From contig NZ_WVHT01000010.1 of NCBI RefSeq assembly GCF_009834875.1, positions 85,244 to 149,243 of the forward strand: a stretch of 64,000 nucleotides of DNA. Reading direction: 5' to 3'. The stretch is from Hufsiella arboris. GTDB lineage: Bacteria > Bacteroidota > Bacteroidia > Sphingobacteriales > Sphingobacteriaceae. The stretch's first letter is position 1. Every line of letters starts with the position of its first letter. This document shows positions 43,392-51,972 of this stretch, piece after piece. A program made the position numbers and the translations under genes. The notes under the pieces were generated by a model, which saw only the letters and a list, made by a program, of their open reading frames with translations, made no database searches and was not told the DNA's origin.

Positions 43392-45350
43392 TTATACGCG
43401 TGGCAGTGTTACTCTAAAAGCAGAGCCCTTTCCAGGCGAACTTTCTACTGAAATCGTTCCCTCATTTGCTTCTGCAAATTCCTTGCACATAAACAGACCC
43501 AGGCTTGTACCGCGTTCATTGTTAGTTCCGTTGGTACTAACATTATTCATATTGAAAATTTCATTCAGACGGTCATTTTCTATGCCGATACCGTTATCTT
43601 TTACCGTAAAGCCGATATAATTTTCAGCTTTTTCAATATCGATCCAAATTTTTCCATTCGCCGGAGTGAATTTTATTGCGTTGGAAAGCAGGTTGCGGAC
43701 AATGAAATCAAAATGGTCTGAGTCTGCTTTGACCATGACACCGTTACAAGTTGAGTTTTCTATTACAATAGATTTCTCTTCTGCGGCACCGGCAAGCAAC
43801 ATAATGTTTCGCCTGATAATTTCTGAGGGATTAAACGGCGTAATATTTAGTCTGACACCTTTTAATTGCATTTCACCCCATTTTAACAGGTTGTTAAGTG
43901 TTTCGAGGGAGGCATTGCAGGTATCCGACAGCTTTTGAATGAACACCTTTTTTTGCAAGGCATTGAGGTCGTCATCTTCCAACAGGTAAAGCAGGCTGAT
44001 CACAGATGCCAGCGGAGAGCGGAGATCATGGGCAAGTACAGAAAAAAGTTTGTCCTTTACGTTGTTTGACTCCTTCAGTTCCTTATTGGCAATGTTTAAC
44101 ATGCCGTTGAGGTGTTTGGTCCTGTAAGCTAAAAATCCTATAAAGAAAAGGATGATCACAATTGCGCCGGTAATACCAAGAATGATGTTTTGTTTCAGCA
44201 TCTGCCGGGCGTTGATGAATTGAAGTTTACGGACATTTTCTTTTGAACGGTATAGTTCGTATTGCGACTGCAGGTTGCTGATCTGCCTGGCCATTCTTTT
44301 GTAGAAAATGCTATCGCTAATCGTGTTTTGTTGTTTAGTCGTTGCGTATGCCTTTTTGAAATTGCCCTGGCTGGCATACAGCGAGGAGAGATTGCTTAAA
44401 ATCTCCGTTTGTTGTTTATAGGCCTTTTTTTTGAAAGCCAATTGTAAAGCTTGCTCATAATAGCTTATGGAAGCTTTGGTGTTTGTTTGTGAAAGGATTT
44501 CGGCGAGGATGGTTAAAGTTTGCAGTTCCCTCAAATAATTATGGATTTCGCGCGCTTTTTTTAGCGAGATTAAAAGCAAATTGTTTGCTTTTTGTTTCTG
44601 CCCCTGTCGGTTATAAACCGATGCAAGATTGTTATTAAGAGTAATGTACAATCCCTGGTATTTCGGTTCGCTGCTCAAAGAAATACCTTTTTTAAGGTAG
44701 TATTTAGCTCTTTGATAATCGCCAAGTTCGCGGTATGCGACGCCGAAATTATTGTAGACATTGAGTGAAATGCTCCAAAAAGGAAGACGGTCGCTAAAAG
44801 ATTGCGCAATTTTCAAGTAAACGAGAGCAGTGTCATATTTGTGCTGACCCATATATCCCTCGCCCAATGTACAGTACGCTTCCATTTGGCCCGGTTCGTT
44901 TTTACTTAGCTCACTTACTTTGAGCGCATTTAAAAAAAAACCAATGGATTTATCGAAATTCCCTTTGCGTAGTTCTACGACCCCAAGCCTGATTATTTCT
45001 GAGGCAATCCCTTTTTGGTTGCCGGATTGCCGGTAGAGCGACATTGCCTGCAGGTAATTTTTTCTTGAATCATCATACTGGCCCATATTGTCATGGATCA
45101 TTCCGATCTGGTTCAGCATTTTTGCCGTGCCGTTTTGATCTTTAGTACGTTGTGCAAGCGCTAATCCTTCTTTAGCATAGTAGAGCGCAGAATCAGGGTT
45201 TTTATACCGGAGATCGTTCACCAGATGATCGTACTGATCAATTGTTAATGGCTGCGCTTTAGAATCCGGAGGAAAACCAAAGGAATAAACAGTGCAGATT
45301 GACAAGAAAATCAGAAGAAAAACGGCAAGTAAATATCTGAAGATTGGCAT
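43392..45350 (-). CDS. TPR-containing sensor histidine kinase
   Basis: A 652-residue membrane kinase with an N-terminal signal/anchor (about 5-24), about seven TPR-like repeats in the periplasmic part (residues about 50-350, with YKNPDSALYYAKEGLALAQ and YQRAKYYLKKGISL), a transmembrane helix at about 393-413, the HisKA H-box FSVLAHDLRSPLASV (His about 441), N-box VRNLLSNAIKF (about 556), and ATP-lid motifs DNGIGI and GTSLGLFM. No response regulator gene is adjacent, so it is an orphan. The TPR region probably senses a peptide or protein in the periplasm. Confidence 0.92.
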   Translation of the reverse strand: MPIFRYLLAVFLLIFLSICTVYSFGFPPDSKAQPLTIDQYDHLVNDLRYKNPDSALYYAKEGLALAQRTKDQNGTAKMLNQIGMIHDNMGQYDDSRKNYLQAMSLYRQSGNQKGIASEIIRLGVVELRKGNFDKSIGFFLNALKVSELSKNEPGQMEAYCTLGEGYMGQHKYDTALVYLKIAQSFSDRLPFWSISLNVYNNFGVAYRELGDYQRAKYYLKKGISLSSEPKYQGLYITLNNNLASVYNRQGQKQKANNLLLISLKKAREIHNYLRELQTLTILAEILSQTNTKASISYYEQALQLAFKKKAYKQQTEILSNLSSLYASQGNFKKAYATTKQQNTISDSIFYKRMARQISNLQSQYELYRSKENVRKLQFINARQMLKQNIILGITGAIVIILFFIGFLAYRTKHLNGMLNIANKELKESNNVKDKLFSVLAHDLRSPLASVISLLYLLEDDDLNALQKKVFIQKLSDTCNASLETLNNLLKWGEMQLKGVRLNITPFNPSEIIRRNIMLLAGAAEEKSIVIENSTCNGVMVKADSDHFDFIVRNLLSNAIKFTPANGKIWIDIEKAENYIGFTVKDNGIGIENDRLNEIFNMNNVSTNGTNNERGTSLGLFMCKEFAEANEGTISVESSPGKGSAFRVTLPRV

Positions 45351-45453
45351 GAACCGGAAAGCCTGTCTGAAATTTTATTATTCTGTAATCACCTTTGTTG
45401 CGCATAAAAATACATTTTCTTCTCGCATTTTCACTATTTCACCGCTATTTGCC

Positions 45454-46401
45454 TCAACTGAATGACGAACAGTTAATTACAGATAAAATAAATCTTTGCT
45501 GATCATCCGGCGATAAGCCGCCGGGCAGCCAGGTGATTTTTAATCCATCCCGCTCCATTTTCCGGAAGTAAGTCATCTGCCGTTTTGCAAACTGCTGAAT
45601 GGCTATGGTTAGTTGTTCCTTCAGCTGTTCGAAACTGATTTCGCCGGTAAGGTGCATTACGACAAATTTGTATTCAAGACCGTAACGAATCAATTGAGCT
45701 GCCGGAACATGTAACATCAGCGATCTCACTTCTTCGATAAGCCCTTCACTAAGGCGTTTTTCGAGGCGCATCCTGATGTTTTCACGCCGGTTTTCACGGT
45801 CAGGGTTCAGCCCGAAAACCAAAGGCCTGATCTGTGCAGTTTCAGAAGGTTTAAAATCGTTTGCCGCCAGGTATTTGGAAATTTCAATGGCGCGTATCAA
45901 GCGCTTGGCTGTCGAAACATCAGCAAGTGAAGTATAAGCATTCTCCGGCATTCCATCGAAAATAACTTTCAACTCGTCTCTTGATTTCTTTTCCAATTGT
46001 TCCCGCAGCGTGTTGTTTACAGGTATGGCGGTAAATTGATAACCGTTCAAAATAGCATCGATATAGAGTCCGCTTCCGCCGCACAAAACCGGGATTTTGC
46101 CAGATGAATAAATCTGCCGAAATATTCTTTCAAAGTCCTTCATAAACTGGTGGATATGATAGTTACTGCCTGCATCAGCTATATCTATGAGGTGGTAGGG
46201 TACCGCTATACCATTTACAACATAATCTTCGTAATCTTTCCCCGTTCCGATATTCATATCACGGTATACCTGCCTGGAATCAGCGCTGATAATTTCGGTT
46301 TGGAGTTGATAAGCCAGTTGGGCCGCCAGTCGCGTCTTACCACTGGCCGTAGGTCCAAGTATAACAATAAGGTTAAAAGAAGGGGTTAAATTCTCCGGCA
46401 T
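45454..46401 (-). CDS. miaA: tRNA dimethylallyltransferase
   Basis: A 315-residue enzyme that adds a dimethylallyl group to A37 of tRNAs reading UNN codons. The P-loop is GPTASGKT (16-23), followed by ISADSRQVYRDMNIGTGK (about 37-54), VLCGGSGLYIDAIL and the C-terminal FAKRQMTYFRK. ATG at 46401 gives the expected N terminus; an in-frame extension to 46461 is not needed and would overlap the promoter. Standard length. Confidence 0.94.
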   Translation of the reverse strand: MPENLTPSFNLIVILGPTASGKTRLAAQLAYQLQTEIISADSRQVYRDMNIGTGKDYEDYVVNGIAVPYHLIDIADAGSNYHIHQFMKDFERIFRQIYSSGKIPVLCGGSGLYIDAILNGYQFTAIPVNNTLREQLEKKSRDELKVIFDGMPENAYTSLADVSTAKRLIRAIEISKYLAANDFKPSETAQIRPLVFGLNPDRENRRENIRMRLEKRLSEGLIEEVRSLMLHVPAAQLIRYGLEYKFVVMHLTGEISFEQLKEQLTIAIQQFAKRQMTYFRKMERDGLKITWLPGGLSPDDQQRFILSVINCSSFS

Positions 46402-46409
46402 GTTTGCTG

Positions 46410-46444
46410 CAAAGTTAAAATGATCTTTACATTTACCGCCAAAA
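46410..46444 (-). promoter_or_regulatory. candidate Bacteroidota promoter for miaA
   Basis: On the minus strand TAACTTTG (46410-46417) matches the -7 TAnnTTTG box and TTTTG (46440-46444) lies 22 bases upstream as the -33 element. Transcription would start a few bases before the miaA ATG. Confidence 0.55.
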
Positions 46445-46453
46445 TTCAAGCTT

Positions 46454-46756
46454 ATGATCAAACATATTGTATTCTGGAAACTGAAAGAGGAGGCGCACGG
46501 AAAAGACAGGACGGAGAATGCTATCGCTATAAAAACGATGCTGGAAGATCTTAACGGGAAAATTGCCGGACTTGTTAAACTGGAGGTAGGACTGGATTTT
46601 GTGCAGTCGCCAGACTCGGCGCATGTAGCGCTTTATTCGGAATTTGAAAGCCGCGAGGCGCTCGACTTTTATCAGCAGCATCCATTGCATAAAGCGGTGA
46701 TGCCATATATTGCTGAAGCAAGGGACGAACGATTTGTGGTGGATTACGAAATTTAG
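46454..46756 (+). CDS. Dabb-domain (stress-responsive alpha/beta barrel) protein
   Basis: A 100-residue single-domain protein: MIKHIVFWKLKEEA at the N terminus, GLVKLEVGLDFVQSPDSAHV (about 38-57), LYSEFESREALDFYQQHPLH (about 60-79) and a VDYE-like end. Dabb proteins form dimeric ferredoxin-like barrels; functions vary and are unknown here. ATG start; the stop overlaps the convergent gene's stop by 4 bp. Confidence 0.88.
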   Translation: MIKHIVFWKLKEEAHGKDRTENAIAIKTMLEDLNGKIAGLVKLEVGLDFVQSPDSAHVALYSEFESREALDFYQQHPLHKAVMPYIAEARDERFVVDYEI

Positions 46757-47568
46757 GTCAGCTCACGACGATCGAGCACCCACTTCCGGCTGCCAGAATT
46801 ATGAAATTTCTGAATCTTGCTTTCTGGCGGAAGCTTTTTAAGCTGATTGGAATTATAACGGCAATTCGACGAAAGATCAATAAAGAAGGGTTGCGGTTCG
46901 ATAATTCCCTGGTTAGCAAAGCCAAGTTTAGAATAACTATCGCCTTCTCCCCAGTCGCGGTCGGCATAGGTCATAATATGTGCCGGCGAATATGAGGAGA
47001 TGAAGTGGCCGAGCAGTTTGCTTAATCCTCCAACTACAGTGCTGCCTAATTTGCTTGTGTACCTTTCAAGTTCGTAGGAACGGTAATAAACAGGGCCATC
47101 ATACATCGTCCTGCTCTTTCCGAATGTCGCTATGGCCAGCAACTGGTTCTCTTTCACAAGTCCGAATTTATAGTAAGCGGAAGTTGCGCCCTGTAAATGA
47201 TTTTCGTTTAGAAACGTCGCGGTTTCGGCCATTGCTAACCTGACGATAGTTGTTTGCCTGCCATGAATCCGGTTACTGAGCCCTAATAATGCCGACAGGC
47301 GGGATATTACTTTGGGCTGCTGCTGCTCCCATTGATCCTCCCAAAGCTGAATAATTTTAAGGTTGTATTCTGCTGCCTGAACGTTTAAATCTGAAAAGTA
47401 AGATGCAGGCACACAAATCCGGGCAGCAGTAGAAAGATCAACACAGTTTATCAGGATTTTTTTTGCGGGAATATAAAAGCCGTTAAAAGGTGTTTGAAGT
47501 GGATTTTCCTTATGAAAAGTAAGGCCAGTTTGCGTAAGAAAGTTGTTAACCGAATTAATGAAATCCAC
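46753..47568 (-). CDS. Vsr-like homing-endonuclease-related protein of unknown role
   Basis: A 271-residue protein that resembles the C-terminal half of phage-type homing endonucleases. Residues about 15-90 follow the Vsr-like nuclease layout (FYIPAKKILINC, then LKIIQLWEDQWEQQQ and SRLSALLGLSNRIHGR). Residues about 105-235 match the domain that follows it (FLNENHLQG, YYKFGLVKENQLLAIATFGK, YELERYTSK, VVGGLSKLLGHFI, IMTYADRDW, SYSKLGF). The acidic residues expected in the nuclease part (D in the xDIYIP-type strand, E in the IE-type strand) are not seen. Start GTG at 47568 is preferred; a TTG at 47589 is possible. No intron or self-splicing element is nearby. Confidence 0.55.
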   Translation of the reverse strand: MDFINSVNNFLTQTGLTFHKENPLQTPFNGFYIPAKKILINCVDLSTAARICVPASYFSDLNVQAAEYNLKIIQLWEDQWEQQQPKVISRLSALLGLSNRIHGRQTTIVRLAMAETATFLNENHLQGATSAYYKFGLVKENQLLAIATFGKSRTMYDGPVYYRSYELERYTSKLGSTVVGGLSKLLGHFISSYSPAHIMTYADRDWGEGDSYSKLGFANQGIIEPQPFFIDLSSNCRYNSNQLKKLPPESKIQKFHNSGSRKWVLDRRELT

Positions 47569-47591
47569 GGCCAAAGATAAAGAACGCAAAT

Positions 47592-47622
47592 AAAAAAGGT
47601 TTCCGGCAGCGCCGGAAACCTT
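47592..47622 (-). terminator. rho-independent terminator
   Basis: AAGGTTTCCGGC and GCCGGAAACCTT form a perfect 12-bp stem with a 3-base loop; on the minus strand the stem runs into TTTTTT. It closes the transcript of the two small genes at 47661-48014. Confidence 0.92.
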
Positions 47623-47660
47623 AAGTTTTACATAGATAGAAAAATGAGAGATATGATAGA

Positions 47661-47816
47661 CTACGCAACCATTAACTTATTCGCTTTGTTAAAGGCCGCG
47701 ACAGATTGCTTGTTTGACAACTGAACTTCCTGTAAGTCCTTTTGCAGCATGTCACGTAATTGTGAATCAAAAATTTCCATCAATTTAATTGATCGTGTAT
47801 TCAGTTGCTTTTTCAT
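47661..47816 (-). CDS. 51-residue hypothetical protein
   Basis: A short frame starting with ATG at 47816: MKKQLNTRSIKLMEIFDSQL, then RDMLQKDLQEVQLSNKQ and a C-terminal AAFNKANKLMVA. It is amphipathic and largely helical in character, with no signal peptide. Support for being a real gene: the terminator 39 bases after its stop (TAG), the 21-bp gap from another short frame on the same strand, and non-repetitive, balanced amino-acid use. No family recognised. Confidence 0.6.
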   Translation of the reverse strand: MKKQLNTRSIKLMEIFDSQLRDMLQKDLQEVQLSNKQSVAAFNKANKLMVA

Positions 47817-47837
47817 AATGCTTTTATATTAATCTAA

Positions 47838-48014
47838 TTAATCGTTTTCTTCAGTTGTTAAATTATCTTTTCGACGTTCCGCCTCTTCTTTTTGTCTTAC
47901 AAGCTGTTCCAGATCTCGTGTATCCGATGCTCCCTCCGGGTTAACCGGGTTATCCCAGCTTTGCTCTTCGGATTGAACTTCTTGTTCATTGTTGTCTTTA
48001 TCGGGCGAAATCAT
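47838..48014 (-). CDS. 58-residue acidic hypothetical protein
   Basis: A short frame starting with ATG at 48014: MISPDKDNNEQEVQSEEQSW, then DNPVNPEGASDTRDLEQLVR and a charged tail ending TTEEND. It is strongly acidic, probably disordered in the first half, with a short helix (LEQLVRQKEEAERRK). It precedes the 51-residue gene by 21 bp; both share the downstream terminator, suggesting a two-gene transcript. No family recognised; no signal peptide. Confidence 0.6.
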   Translation of the reverse strand: MISPDKDNNEQEVQSEEQSWDNPVNPEGASDTRDLEQLVRQKEEAERRKDNLTTEEND

Positions 48015-48290
48015 ATTGCTTCGTTTGATTAGATCATGTCCAACAATGTGCCAGATTGCGATATTGGATTTAAACCGTTTTTAATTCTGGTATAAATGCC
48101 TGATTTGCAGGTTGAATTTTAAAAATCATGTTTTTTTTACGGAGGAAAAGCGAATCTTTTATGTGACTTATTTTTAATAAACCTTGTATGCAGCTAACTA
48201 CAATCGTATGAAATAACACACAGTTGATATGTTGAAATTTTTGACACCCTGATTTCACTTAAAGAATTAGTTTTGTGCAAACACTTTTTT
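48015..48290. other. divergent intergenic region upstream of parE
   Basis: About 275 AT-rich bases between the small-protein pair (minus) and parE (plus). It contains a candidate parE promoter (listed separately). A 62-codon minus-strand frame here shows no recognisable protein features. Confidence 0.5.
48268..48275 (+). promoter_or_regulatory. candidate -7 box of parE
   Basis: TAGTTTTG matches TAnnTTTG and lies 15 bases before the parE ATG; a TTG at 48241-48243 could be the -33 element at a slightly long spacing of 24 bases. Confidence 0.5.
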
Positions 48291-50165
48291 ATGGCCGAAA
48301 ACATTGATTATAGTGAAGACAGTATCCGATCGCTGGATTGGAAAGAACATATACGCTTGCGTCCCGGGATGTACATCGGCAAATTGGGCGACGGATCTGC
48401 CTACGACGACGGTATTTACGTTTTGCTTAAAGAAATCGTCGATAATTCGATCGATGAATTTGTTATGGGCGCCGGCCGCACTATTGATATCAACTTAAGC
48501 GACCATAAAGTAACCGTGAGGGATTATGGCCGTGGAATTCCCTTGGGTAAAGTGATAGACTGTGTATCCAAGATCAATACTGGCGGTAAATATGACAGCA
48601 AGGCTTTTCAAAAATCTGTTGGTTTGAACGGGGTGGGAACGAAGGCTGTAAACGCTTTATCTACCAGTTTTACCGTGCAGTCCTACCGTGATGGCAAAAC
48701 CAAGATTGCGGAATTCGAGAAAGGAGAGATCATCAGGGACGAACCAGAAAAGGAAACCACACAGCGAAACGGTACGTCGATAAACTTTTTTCCGGACGAC
48801 TCGATTTTCAGGCACTACCGTTTTATACCGGAGTTCGTGGAAAACATGATCTGGAACTATGTCTTTCTTAATTCAGGTCTTACAATAAACTTTAACGGGC
48901 AGAAATATTTCTCCGAAAAGGGTCTTCACGACCTGCTTCAGCGAAACACCGATGCCGAAACAAACCGCTATCCGATCATTCATTTAAAAGGTGAAGATAT
49001 TGAGATCGCTATGACACACGGCCAGCAGTATGGCGAAGAATATTACTCGTTCGTAAACGGACAGCATACAACACAAGGAGGAACGCACCAGGCCGCTTTT
49101 CGTGAAGCAGTAGTAAAAACGATCCGTGAATTTTATAAAAAAGAATTCGACGCTTCGGATGTCCGGGCGTCTATCGTGGCGGCTGTGGCTATTAAAGTGC
49201 AGGAACCTGTATTTGAGTCGCAAACTAAAACCAAGCTCGGCTCACAGAATATTGGTCCTGATGGGCCTTCGGTTCGCGGATTTATAAACGATTTTGTGAA
49301 AAAAGCGCTGGATGACTATCTGCACAAGCATCCTGAAGCTGCCGACGCAATGCTAAAGCGGATTTTGCAATCGGAGCGTGAACGTAAAGACATTGCAGGA
49401 ATTAAGAAACTTGCAAACGAGCGTGCCAAAAAAGCGTCGCTTCATAACCGCAAGCTGCGTGATTGCAAGATCCATTTTGAGGATAATCACGAGCGGAAAC
49501 AGGATACAACTCTTTTTATAACGGAGGGAGATTCGGCGAGCGGATCAATTACAAAGTCACGCGACGTGATGACCCAGGCGGTGTTCAGCCTAAAAGGAAA
49601 GCCACTGAATTGTTTCGGTCTTACAAAGAAAGTTGTTTACGAAAACGAAGAATTTAACCTGCTGCAGCACGCGTTGAATATTGAAGATGGCCTCGATGCA
49701 TTACGTTATAATAATATCGTGATCGCTACCGATGCCGACGTTGACGGAATGCACATCCGCCTGCTGCTTATGACATTCTTCCTGCAGTTCTTCCCGGACC
49801 TTGTAAAAGCGGGGCATGTTTCGATTCTGCAAACTCCTTTATTCAGGGTGCGTAACAAAAAGGAAACGATCTATTGCTACAGCGAAGAAGAAAAACGCGC
49901 GGCGGTAAACAAGCTCGGATCTAAGCCGGAAATAACACGCTTCAAAGGATTAGGCGAGATTTCGCCTGACGAGTTTGGTCTGTTTATAGGTAAGGATATT
50001 CGCCTTGACCCAGTAATCCTGTCGAAAGAACAAAGCATAAAAAGCTTGCTGGAGTACTATATGGGAAAAAATACACCAGACCGGCAGCAACATATCATCG
50101 GCAACCTGCGTGTGGAGCTTGATATCATTGAAGAAGAAAAACCGGTATTGGCGGAAGCGGTTTAA
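48291..50165 (+). CDS. parE: DNA topoisomerase IV subunit B
   Basis: The 624-residue ATPase/TOPRIM subunit of topoisomerase IV, which unlinks replicated chromosomes. GHKL motifs are [13 protein letters not shown] (about 40-52), VRDYGRGIP and [16 protein letters not shown]; the TOPRIM part has [12 protein letters not shown] (about 410) and [12 protein letters not shown] (about 475). The C terminus has [16 protein letters not shown] at 48291 gives [17 protein letters not shown]; an in-frame TTG at 48273 is unnecessary. parC follows about 1.8 kb downstream, which supports topo IV rather than gyrase. Confidence 0.93.
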   Translation: MAENIDYSEDSIRSLDWKEHIRLRPGMYIGKLGDGSAYDDGIYVLLKEIVDNSIDEFVMGAGRTIDINLSDHKVTVRDYGRGIPLGKVIDCVSKINTGGKYDSKAFQKSVGLNGVGTKAVNALSTSFTVQSYRDGKTKIAEFEKGEIIRDEPEKETTQRNGTSINFFPDDSIFRHYRFIPEFVENMIWNYVFLNSGLTINFNGQKYFSEKGLHDLLQRNTDAETNRYPIIHLKGEDIEIAMTHGQQYGEEYYSFVNGQHTTQGGTHQAAFREAVVKTIREFYKKEFDASDVRASIVAAVAIKVQEPVFESQTKTKLGSQNIGPDGPSVRGFINDFVKKALDDYLHKHPEAADAMLKRILQSERERKDIAGIKKLANERAKKASLHNRKLRDCKIHFEDNHERKQDTTLFITEGDSASGSITKSRDVMTQAVFSLKGKPLNCFGLTKKVVYENEEFNLLQHALNIEDGLDALRYNNIVIATDADVDGMHIRLLLMTFFLQFFPDLVKAGHVSILQTPLFRVRNKKETIYCYSEEEKRAAVNKLGSKPEITRFKGLGEISPDEFGLFIGKDIRLDPVILSKEQSIKSLLEYYMGKNTPDRQQHIIGNLRVELDIIEEEKPVLAEAV

Positions 50166-50280
50166 GGCCACAGAAGTTTAGAATCCAGTCATCTCAATAT
50201 CGATTTATAAGTCTTTGTGGATAAATCCATTTTAATTTCTATCTTGTTTCCCCGCTTTTATCCGGCGGGTTAACGCTTTC

Positions 50281-50772
50281 ATGACCGAACAAGAAATTAA
50301 GATAAAATACAGGCATTATCCTTCTGTCGATGAGCTGCCTGCTGACGAAAAGCTGCTTTGCCAGGAAGCAGAGAAAGCATTAGAGACCTCGCACTCTCCT
50401 TACTCCAAATTCAGGGTTGGCACTGCTGTTAAGCTTAAAAGCGGCAGGATCATTTATGGAAGTAACCAGGAAAACGTCGCTTATCCTTCCGGGCTTTGTG
50501 CTGAACGTGTGGCTTTGTTCATGGCTGGTTCTAGTTATCCGGGTGACGATATCGTAGCGATGGCGATAACCGCTCACACAGATCTTTTCGAGCTTAAAAC
50601 TCCTGTCACCTCCTGCGGTGCTTGTTTGCAGGTGATGGCTGAATACGAAAAAAAACAGGGCACGCCGTTCAGTATTCTTTTTTACAGCCTGGGGAAGGAT
50701 GTTATCAAAGCGGAAGGCGTAAAAAGTTTGCTGCCCTTTATGTTTTACGAGAACGGACTGGAAAAAAGATAG
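50281..50772 (+). CDS. cdd: cytidine deaminase
   Basis: A 163-residue zinc enzyme of pyrimidine salvage that deaminates cytidine and deoxycytidine. Zinc and catalytic residues are Cys73 and Glu75 in GLCAERVAL and Cys112 and Cys115 in SCGACLQVM; the substrate-binding SPYSKFRVGTAV stretch (39-50) is present. ATG start. It lies between parE and an exported protein gene with no obvious functional link. Confidence 0.93.
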   Translation: MTEQEIKIKYRHYPSVDELPADEKLLCQEAEKALETSHSPYSKFRVGTAVKLKSGRIIYGSNQENVAYPSGLCAERVALFMAGSSYPGDDIVAMAITAHTDLFELKTPVTSCGACLQVMAEYEKKQGTPFSILFYSLGKDVIKAEGVKSLLPFMFYENGLEKR

Positions 50773-50793
50773 GCCGTTTCGGATGAAACGGCC
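50772..50793. terminator. hairpin between convergent genes
   Basis: GGCCGTTTC and GAAACGGCC pair around GGAT. On the minus strand the stem is followed by TATCTTTTTTC, so it mainly looks like a terminator for the exported protein gene ending at 50820. It overlaps the last base of cdd. Confidence 0.75.
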
Positions 50794-50819
50794 CGGGTTG
50801 ACACTTTATCAAAAATCAA

Positions 50820-51251
50820 CTATTGGAAGGCGCTTGAAACGTTAGTTATTTTCCATCCCTTGTCTGTTTGAGACATCGTTACATAGTCAATGCGCTCAAA
50901 ATCGGTATACTTCATCGTTACTTTTACGATCACCTGGTCTGGCAATGATTCGATCATCGATGTTTTTAAATCGCAATTTTGTTCAACTCCCTGGATGTTT
51001 TTCAACGCTGATACGATCTCAGATTTGTCGTGTGTTACCACTTTTTTGCCTTGTGAGATGGTGAACTTTGCATCGTCGTCTATCACATCGGCAAGGTCCT
51101 TAATTTGGCCATGAGCAAAGGCATTGACATAAGTGTTTGCTGCATACCTCATGGTTAACTTTTCTGCTGATTTAGTTTTTTCATCTGCTTTTACAACAAA
51201 ACTGCAAGCTGCCAAAGCGATAGCGACAAATGTGAATTTTAAAGTTTTCAT
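50820..51251 (-). CDS. exported NTF2-like (SnoaL/lumazine-binding-like) protein
   Basis: A 143-residue protein with a cleavable signal (MKTLKFTFVAIALAACSFVV, cleavage near KAD). The rest fits the NTF2-like cone fold: YVNAFAHGQIKDLADVIDDD (about 42-61), FTISQGKKVVTHDKSEIVSAL, then the paired strands VIVKVTMKYTDFERIDYVTMS and WKITNVSSAFQ. Such secreted NTF2-like proteins of Bacteroidota have no established function. ATG start; single gene with its own terminator. Confidence 0.82.
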   Translation of the reverse strand: MKTLKFTFVAIALAACSFVVKADEKTKSAEKLTMRYAANTYVNAFAHGQIKDLADVIDDDAKFTISQGKKVVTHDKSEIVSALKNIQGVEQNCDLKTSMIESLPDQVIVKVTMKYTDFERIDYVTMSQTDKGWKITNVSSAFQ

Positions 51252-51972
51252 GGTTATAGTTTTTTGGTTTTTTTCTGATTGTTTGACTAATAGACGCAGG
51301 CATTTTACCGAACGTTACACCTTGAAATGTTAAATTTTCGTTAACGTTTAAGCGGGTAAATGACTGATCAGCAGTTCGCCTGTTTTAATAAGGAGTTGGT
51401 CGGTAATAATAGCCTGTTGGGCGTTGAAATGCATTTCGACAAAAAAAGAAAAAATATTAATTTTTTTTTTGGAAAGGCCTGGCGCCGGTGTGTCATTTCC
51501 TTTGATGGGTAAAAAGCGAAGCGATTTGCGTCCCGTCGGTGTAATCTGTAGAAGCCTCAATTTTACGAAATTTGCTTCTGCCGCCAATTTAAAATGCAAC
51601 GATAATTTAATCGGTCAGCGATTTATGTTGTGCTATTTGTTTGTGTGAGAACCATAGATTATAAACCCGGGTAAAGCGGTTACCCCGAGCGAAGCGTTGG
51701 CATATGCAATAGAGCGAGGAGTAGAAGCGGAACACGGGACCTGCTACTGATAGTTGTATATACCGTTCATTTTCAAATTTATGTTAACGAAAACTAACCG
51801 GGTTTCTTAAAGATTCTCACTCTTATTCAGATGTTCAGAACAAGCCATGTTAACGGGTTACTTATTAAAAGCCGATACAAAACCTACCCCTCTTTGCTAA
51901 TTGTTAAAAACTCCCTTAGGCATATTTTAAACCTATCTTATATCTTTACCCATCCTAAGTTTTTTCAACCAG
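51252..51972. other. 720-bp gene-free region upstream of parC
   Basis: No convincing gene. A T-rich tract (51459-51469) and a repeat-like stretch at about 51680-51740 (with CCCCGAGCGAAGCG and GAGCGAGGAGTAGAAGCGG) are visible; the latter is related to the AGCCCCGATAG-type repeats. Short frames on both strands around 51348-51648 overlap each other and show no family features. TATATCTTTA near 51941 is a weak candidate for the parC -7 box. Confidence 0.5.

Noticed and set aside
46753..47568. GNAT acetyltransferase interpretation
   Set aside because: The YSKLGF ending recalls GNAT proteins, but there is no Q/R-x-x-G-x-G/A acetyl-CoA motif; the order of motifs fits homing-endonuclease relatives better.
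51348..51648. Overlapping frames on both strands upstream of parC
   Set aside because: They overlap each other, cross a poly-T tract and show no recognisable motif; the end of the minus-strand frame looks protein-like but is too short to support.
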